Below are positions 54,836 to 59,774 of a stretch of 59,774 bases of DNA, one piece after another. Made by a program: the position numbers and the translations under genes. Within the stretch, counting starts at the first letter, position 1. Each line of letters starts with the position of its first letter. Below the pieces are notes generated by a model. It ran no database searches, was not told the DNA's origin, and saw only the letters and a program-made list of their open reading frames with translations. The stretch is from Candidatus Obscuribacterales bacterium (GTDB taxonomy: Bacteria; Cyanobacteriota; Vampirovibrionia; Obscuribacterales; Obscuribacteraceae): contig JAKFUT010000068.1 in the NCBI GenBank assembly GCA_021732565.1, forward strand, positions 1 to 59,774, written 5' to 3'.

Positions 54836-56833
54836 GTGGAAGGCATCTTTTGTGAGGGTGGTGAGTTCCCTGGTTGGCAAACGAACTTGTCGATCAACTT
54901 CATTAGGGCATTCTTGCTGCTATGTTGCCTTTATCTCGTTACCGCTACGCCGCCGGTAAATGCTCAGTCGTGGTCGGCCTGGAAGCAGGTCGCTCAAGAA
55001 CAGATGAGCCAGGGTCACCTTAGTGAAGCAGAAAAATCCTGGCGTAGGGCTCTGGACCTGGTGCGCGATTCCGGTGGCAAGGATTTTCGTTTATACATAT
55101 CAGCACTAGAGCTAGCTAAGGTGTTGGTCGCGGAAAAGAAAATGGATGATGCTTGTGACTCACTAGCAAGCGTCTGCACCGATGACCTTGTAAAACTTGA
55201 TCTCATTTGTGAGCAGGAAGGGTCATGTCTGCAAACCTATCTTGATTTGCTAAAAGAAACAGATCATAAGACTGAAACCGAGCGGGTTGAGAAGTTGCTG
55301 GTCGCGGTACGAGGCAAAGAAAAGTCGAGTAGCAGTCAAGGCGAGAAGACTGTTTCAATCTTGTTTGGCACGGCGGCCGAGGAAGAGCTCAAGAAGAAAA
55401 TGACCAGCGCTCAAAAACTCATGGCTGAAAAGAATTATACTGCTGCCGAAAGTGATCTCAATGACGCACTTCAGACTGCAACGGTGATGCACAAGCCTAT
55501 CAAAGTGATTGCCGTCTTGACTGAACAATCAAAACTATATATCGCGCTCAAAGATTTTGTGAAGGCCGAGCGAGCCTACAAAACAGTGCTGGATCAGACG
55601 AGTGAACAATTTGGAAGAGAGAATCGCACGTACCTTGAGGCGCTCGGGTTTCATGCAAAGTTGTTGCACTTGAAGGGAGAGAAGAGTCTCGCGGAGGAGG
55701 AAGAGAAGGCTTATAAAAATCTTTCAAATAATCTCAGGTCGAAAGAAATAGCAGCGGCTGCGTCAGCTGCTGCGGTGAAAGTTCCGGGCAGCGGTGCAAC
55801 GAACCCGTCACCAACCCCGCATGAGACAACATTCGATCCTTCAACAATGGGCAACGATTTCAAGGTTAGTGGCGATATCACTTTAGCAGATCTCATGGCT
55901 CAGGCGGATCAGGGGAGCAAGGATCTTAGTTTGTTGAAATTCGTGTGTCGTGCTCTTTATCTGAACAAGGATTATCAGCACTGTCTGGTTTACGCTCAGA
56001 AGATTGTTGCGTTGGAACCGGACAAAGCTGAAAATCAGTTACTGCTGGCCGGAGTCTATTTAGAACTGGAGCAGCCGAACAACGCGGTTCAACCGGCGAA
56101 GCGTGCCCTGTCGTTATCCCCGTCTCCTGAAACCTATGGTCACATGGTTGGTATCTACGGTGAGTGTGGTGACATGGCAAATCAAATGCAAGCGCTCAAA
56201 GATTTTATTGCGAGGTTTCCAGACAATCCGAAGACACCCGAGTATCAGTTTCGACTGAGCAAACTTGACAAAGCTATTAAAGAAGCCGATGCAACAGAAG
56301 CGTCAACTTCCACGCAAGTTGAGCTGCAGCGGTGCTGGAAGAATCGAGTTCCTATGCCTTTGAAAGTTTTTCTTGCAGACAATACGACAGCAAATCAAAT
56401 AGTGGTCAGACCAGACGGCAGTGGTTCGAAAAAACCGCGTGATTTATGCCAGGAAGCCCTCGACAGTTGGTCGTCAGCCAGCGGTGGCAGAATTTCTTTT
56501 GTTCTTGTTCCGAATGCGGGCGAAGCTCAGATAACAATTGGATACTCCTTTCGTGCCGACGCCATTCTGTCTGAGAATTGTGCGGCAGGAGTAACGAGAT
56601 GGCCCGGAGATCTTTCTAAGGCAATTATTTTTCTCGGGCTTGTCGATAACGATGGCAATGCAATTTATAGAGATGTCTTTTACGCGACGGCCTTGCATGA
56701 GATCGGGCATGCACTTGGGCTTGAGCACAGCAAAGGTGCCGATGATGTGATGTATTGGCAAGAACGCAGTGTTCAGCCCCGTGGACTTTCATCAAACGAT
56801 CAACGCCGCATCAACACGTTATATGGCTACTAA
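54836..56833 (+). CDS. Secreted TPR protein with C-terminal matrixin-like zinc metallopeptidase
   Basis: Protein of 665 residues. A signal peptide (residues ~22-43, FIRAFLLLCCLYLVTATPPVNA) is followed by TPR-type repeats to ~residue 480 with a Ser/Pro-rich linker around 310-340. The C-terminal ~170 residues are a metzincin of the matrixin type: HEIGHALGLEHS with zinc ligands His621, His625 and His631 and catalytic Glu622, then a Met-turn (DVMYW). Expected in the periplasm or outside. GTG 54836 has TGGAG upstream, but the signal peptide's long n-region leaves the start open. The TPRs probably recruit or position substrates, which is inference. Confidence 0.85.
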   Translation: MEGIFCEGGEFPGWQTNLSINFIRAFLLLCCLYLVTATPPVNAQSWSAWKQVAQEQMSQGHLSEAEKSWRRALDLVRDSGGKDFRLYISALELAKVLVAEKKMDDACDSLASVCTDDLVKLDLICEQEGSCLQTYLDLLKETDHKTETERVEKLLVAVRGKEKSSSSQGEKTVSILFGTAAEEELKKKMTSAQKLMAEKNYTAAESDLNDALQTATVMHKPIKVIAVLTEQSKLYIALKDFVKAERAYKTVLDQTSEQFGRENRTYLEALGFHAKLLHLKGEKSLAEEEEKAYKNLSNNLRSKEIAAAASAAAVKVPGSGATNPSPTPHETTFDPSTMGNDFKVSGDITLADLMAQADQGSKDLSLLKFVCRALYLNKDYQHCLVYAQKIVALEPDKAENQLLLAGVYLELEQPNNAVQPAKRALSLSPSPETYGHMVGIYGECGDMANQMQALKDFIARFPDNPKTPEYQFRLSKLDKAIKEADATEASTSTQVELQRCWKNRVPMPLKVFLADNTTANQIVVRPDGSGSKKPRDLCQEALDSWSSASGGRISFVLVPNAGEAQITIGYSFRADAILSENCAAGVTRWPGDLSKAIIFLGLVDNDGNAIYRDVFYATALHEIGHALGLEHSKGADDVMYWQERSVQPRGLSSNDQRRINTLYGY

Positions 56834-57065
56834 CGTGCTGAAAGCATCACTTGCGCTCAGACGACATGTTTTTTTCGGTATCGTTCACCAGGAACCGCCC
56901 TCTTTCAACTTTGCTCGACATAAATTATCGCGGCGCTTCAAGAGTTTTGGTATCTGTTGGTCAAAGCCTCAGTTGCGCTCAATGAACGGCCTTATCAGCT
57001 TATCCGAATTGCGCGTGGATGCCTCTACTCCTCGTGATCATTGTGATACCGGCAATTGCGTTCGA

Positions 57066-58526
57066 TTACGAACCGATGAAACTGTCATCGATAAATTTTG
57101 CGGAATTTCTGGTTTCGACATCCTTCAATAGACGGCGAGCGGAAAGTATGCCCGAAATGGCGCAAAAGCTCACCCAAGGTCCAGGATGAGTTGAACTACC
57201 AGACAGATAGAGCCCCTTGATGTAGGGGCTTCGATGTTCCATTCTTCCACGCCGCATAGATTCAGAATTAAAGACGGGATTCATACTATCTCGATAGAGT
57301 CCGAACTCATGCCCCCATCCCGTGGGAGTTCGAGTAGCCAAAAGCCGAAATTCCGTAATGGATTCTCGCCACCATGGCTCGGAAAGAATCGAAGAGAGGA
57401 ACTCCGCCTGTCCGCTTCGACCGAGTCTCTCAGCTTCATGATGTGCCATCGGTGCAATCAATCGTGCTGCCTGCCACTCGGCACCCTGTGTGGTGCAATC
57501 AATTGCCGACGGTCTAACCAGCAACCTGCAAAAATTTCTTCCCCCCGGCACGTGGAACCGAAGATAGGGAGACACGGGTTTTCCCTTTACCGATAAGTAG
57601 GCGCACACGCCAGGCGATTGAAGCGGCATTTGGTTGAGCTTAGTCCGCAGAATCCTGGAAAGACCACTATCTACCAACATCAAATAGGTAAACAATCCAC
57701 CGCAATTGGAAACGACGAAGCGAGTCGGAATAGTTTGACCATCAGATGTTTCAATTGCTTTCACCATACCGTCGCGGACTATGATGCGGGTTACACGGGT
57801 GTTAAATTGAAGATCAACCCCACAATCAGTGGCATACTTGGCGAGCACTTTTGCAATCTCGCACATTCCACCGATGGGATAATGTGCCCCGGTCAGGTGA
57901 ATAAGGGCTGGTACAAACGCAAGAGGCGAGGGCGACTCGGATTTCGGCTGCCCTGCAATTTGAGTCCAGACCGAAATTGCATCTGATACTGCACGAGGAA
58001 GGCGCGCTTCAAAAAGCACTTCTTCCAGCGACTTCATCAGAAAGGGTACGTGTTTCCTGCCACCACTGGCAATTAATCTAATGGGGCTTGGTCGCGGCGA
58101 AGAGAGCATCGGCGACAAATCACGATACACCGACTGCATTTGTCGCACAAATGATTGGTACCGACCACCTGCACCCGCCCACTGTTCCTCAATTCCATCA
58201 ACAGTTTCATCAAGCGATGAATAGAACCGCACGACATCCCCGTCACCGTCGCTGACCTGGTAGATGTCTCTTAGCGACTGCATCTCAACTTCCTGGTTCA
58301 AATTCAATCCCAGCTGAGCAAACGCCCAGTTCAACCCACCAGGATCCAGGAGAATGTATGGACCTGCGTCAAAAGTAATTCCATTGCTGGTAAAACCGGA
58401 CGCAAGCCCACCGGCATGAGACCGTGCCTCCAGCAATTTCACAGAGGCACCCGCTTTTGCCAGCATGATTGCAGCGGTCAATCCACCCATCCCGGCGCCT
58501 ATGACTATGACTTGCTCAGGGTTCAT
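57066..58526 (-). CDS. CrtI/phytoene-desaturase-like FAD-dependent oxidoreductase
   Basis: Flavin amine-oxidase-fold protein of ~486 residues with the N-terminal Rossmann motif VIVIGAGMGGLTAA and the family's C-terminal GLYLSGSSTHPGPWVSFCAISG. Such proteins desaturate, saturate or isomerise carotenoids, retinoids or other polyprenoids. No phytoene synthase or other carotenoid gene is adjacent, so substrate is unknown. ATG 58526 (codon 14 of the open frame) is chosen because GGAG lies ten bases upstream and it places the Rossmann motif at the normal distance from the N-terminus; ATG 58565 has no Shine-Dalgarno. Confidence 0.85.
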   Translation of the reverse strand: MNPEQVIVIGAGMGGLTAAIMLAKAGASVKLLEARSHAGGLASGFTSNGITFDAGPYILLDPGGLNWAFAQLGLNLNQEVEMQSLRDIYQVSDGDGDVVRFYSSLDETVDGIEEQWAGAGGRYQSFVRQMQSVYRDLSPMLSSPRPSPIRLIASGGRKHVPFLMKSLEEVLFEARLPRAVSDAISVWTQIAGQPKSESPSPLAFVPALIHLTGAHYPIGGMCEIAKVLAKYATDCGVDLQFNTRVTRIIVRDGMVKAIETSDGQTIPTRFVVSNCGGLFTYLMLVDSGLSRILRTKLNQMPLQSPGVCAYLSVKGKPVSPYLRFHVPGGRNFCRLLVRPSAIDCTTQGAEWQAARLIAPMAHHEAERLGRSGQAEFLSSILSEPWWRESITEFRLLATRTPTGWGHEFGLYRDSMNPVFNSESMRRGRMEHRSPYIKGLYLSGSSTHPGPWVSFCAISGILSARRLLKDVETRNSAKFIDDSFIGS

Positions 58527-58615
58527 TCCCGGGCGGCTCCGCAAGTGACTATAGGACCATAGCATGTTGCGCCATCACTTTATCAACACACCCTGATCCT
58601 TGCGAAGTCAAGCAG

Positions 58616-58807
58616 ATGAGCGAACAGGATATTCTAACAACAGCGGGAGCCAAACTGAATGAGTGTCTGAGAATCGCTGGAAGATTTCAATGGACATGGA
58701 ATCCTAAAAGAGGCCGGATAGTCGCACCTGTTATCGAACAGGATTGCCAAACTCGCAAAGACAAATTCTTTAAATTGTCCAATACCGCCGGGAGTGGAAA
58801 AAAGTGA
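58616..58807 (+). CDS. Possible small protein divergent from the CrtI-like gene
   Basis: Open frame of 63 codons with normal-looking composition (begins MSEQDILTTAGAKLNEC, basic C-terminus), no domain recognised. No good Shine-Dalgarno. It would be divergent from the oxidoreductase gene and convergent with the next gene. Confidence 0.35.
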   Translation: MSEQDILTTAGAKLNECLRIAGRFQWTWNPKRGRIVAPVIEQDCQTRKDKFFKLSNTAGSGKK

Positions 58808-58846
58808 ATCCCCACTATCAATCAGGAAATGTCCGACACGCGGATT

Positions 58847-59599
58847 TTACGGAGGATCGACATTCGCCTCATAGATGTTGCAGACGGTGAATCCGTCGGG
58901 AGTGTGTACTGGAACCAGGGTTCGCTTGTAGTCTGCGCCCTCAAATTCATCGAGACGATGGTAACTCTCCGGAAGCGACGACGATTCAAGTACTGATACC
59001 ACTATCTCCGGTCCCTCAGTATCAAATGTGAACACAGGATAGTTATTCCATTTCCATACGAAGCCTCTGATGGTGCCCGTCCTCCACTCCCCGGCTATGT
59101 CAGCTACGTGATGATGATTCTTTTCACCCGGGCGCAACGTGCCATAGCAAGCCAGTCGCAGCGATGGTCGGCCGAGGACAATATCGATGGACTTAATAAG
59201 AAGCTCGTTCGCCTGAGGCAAGCAATCGAAGTCTTCCGGATCGCGATGGAGACTCCCTTGCAGTTTTTCGATGAGCTGAGCTGCAAACTCCGCAGTGTTC
59301 AGATCTGTACTCTTTAAGACCAGCGCATTGCCAAGTTCATCGATAAGCGGGGTCAGCCCATTATGGTGCTCCACCGCGACTTTGCCAAAGAGACCGGCTC
59401 CCGGGCATTTTGTGCTTGCGCCTTCAGTATATTCACGGGCTATATCAGGCACTGTTTCCTTCAATGAATCTTCCAGAAGTCCCAAAATTTCCAGCAACGA
59501 CTTACATTTTTCTGCCGGCAAACTTTGTGCGGCTGAATTTATACGAGTTGTGATTTCCCGAATGATATCCAGCTTGTCGTAGCACCAGTTTTTTTCCAT
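58847..59599 (-). CDS. Gamma-glutamylcyclotransferase-like (AIG2-type) protein
   Basis: About 250 residues. The C-terminal ~100 residues hold the AIG2/GGCT fold with CYGTLRPGEKNHH (substrate-binding YGTLR motif) and LDEFEGADYKR (conserved acidic residue and Tyr). The N-terminal ~140 residues are helical with no assigned function. Cyclotransferases form 5-oxoproline from gamma-glutamyl compounds; substrate not inferable. The longest frame begins with TTG 59644, but ATG 59599 has a GGAA site eight bases upstream. Confidence 0.75.
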   Translation of the reverse strand: MEKNWCYDKLDIIREITTRINSAAQSLPAEKCKSLLEILGLLEDSLKETVPDIAREYTEGASTKCPGAGLFGKVAVEHHNGLTPLIDELGNALVLKSTDLNTAEFAAQLIEKLQGSLHRDPEDFDCLPQANELLIKSIDIVLGRPSLRLACYGTLRPGEKNHHHVADIAGEWRTGTIRGFVWKWNNYPVFTFDTEGPEIVVSVLESSSLPESYHRLDEFEGADYKRTLVPVHTPDGFTVCNIYEANVDPP

Positions 59600-59742
59600 G
59601 TGCTGATTCCAATGAGTCCTAACAATATGGAGTGAGTCCGGCAATTACTCGACTTAAGGAAAAGTCGCCACGGCGACTTGTCATGATGGCCTTTTACGGG
59701 CAACGGTGCTAATCTTGCCGGATCTTTTTGTGGAGATGGCTT

Positions 59743-59774
59743 GTGCTGCCCATTTCGGATATTCCCGCATGCGT
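59743..59774 (+). CDS. Possible start of a gene running off the window end
   Basis: GTG 59743 has GGAG seven bases upstream and is open to the window end (10 codons, LPISDIPAC after the start). Too short to support more. Confidence 0.2.
   Translation, partial: MLPISDIPAC

Noticed and set aside
54771-54959. 62-codon frame with a very strong Shine-Dalgarno
   Set aside because: It overlaps the metallopeptidase signal peptide in another frame and its product is Ser/Arg-rich without a domain; kept only as an oddity, not as a gene.
1-59774. CRISPR arrays, tRNA/rRNA genes, IS ends, prophage
   Set aside because: No regularly spaced repeats, cloverleaf or rRNA-like sequence, transposase or integrase was recognised on either strand.

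Overview
This 59.8-kb window is densely coding DNA of roughly 50% GC (judged by eye). No rRNA, tRNA, CRISPR array, transposase or phage gene was recognised. The gene content suggests a large-genome, free-living environmental bacterium: OmpR-type two-component systems, a PknB-like Ser/Thr kinase fused to TPRs, TadE-like pseudopilins, many TPR/LRR/HEAT/YD-repeat proteins and several secreted hydrolases. My best guess is an Obscuribacterales-like member of the Vampirovibrionia (Melainabacteria), but no phylogenetic marker is present, so this is inference.

Layout. 0-9.3 kb: a clostripain-type (C11) cysteine peptidase convergent with an unknown hydrophobic-domain protein, a secreted GH43-like glycosidase with a carbohydrate-binding module, a bicupin, a YD-like protein, a His-/Gly-rich repeat protein and a small helical protein. 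9.3-16.7 kb: small membrane and secreted proteins, a gene-relic patch, then a sensor kinase divergent from a TPR-YD fusion gene that is followed by an OmpR regulator. 16.7-21.1 kb: a paired palindrome, a one-TM protein, three tandem TadE-like proteins and a small zinc-ribbon-like protein. 21.1-31.2 kb: a 2458-residue HEAT/TPR giant and a 748-residue protein sharing an 86-residue repeat module and what looks like the same promoter box. 31.5-36.5 kb: a PAS sensor kinase, an OmpR regulator and a Ser/Thr kinase-TPR protein. 36.8-43.2 kb: an unknown 1044-residue membrane protein, a small operon led by a promoter with a TetR/NemR-type operator in its spacer and ending in a lipase-like hydrolase, and a methanethiol oxidase/selenium-binding protein. 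43.3-50 kb: two further large modular proteins. 50.6-59.8 kb: a CocE/NonD-type hydrolase, a degenerate-GGDEF protein, a TPR-matrixin metallopeptidase, a CrtI-like oxidoreductase and a gamma-glutamylcyclotransferase-like protein.

The most notable pattern is a family of large modular proteins (residues counted from my chosen starts). Three of them (28992-31238, 43975-46329, 46550-50032) carry the same divergent papain-like core: a Gln exactly six residues before a Cys in the motif QGxxxTCNV, a later HVV histidine, and an Asp or Asn 17-21 residues after it. The core sits in three different contexts: next to an EF/REHDRI repeat module, behind YD-like repeats, and between an N-terminal hydrophobic domain and a long leucine-rich-repeat array. 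The hydrophobic domain recurs in the 549-residue protein at 1898-3547, and the repeat module recurs in the 2458-residue giant. This mix-and-match architecture resembles effector or polymorphic-toxin families, although no secretion system or immunity gene was identified and none of these proteins has an obvious signal peptide.
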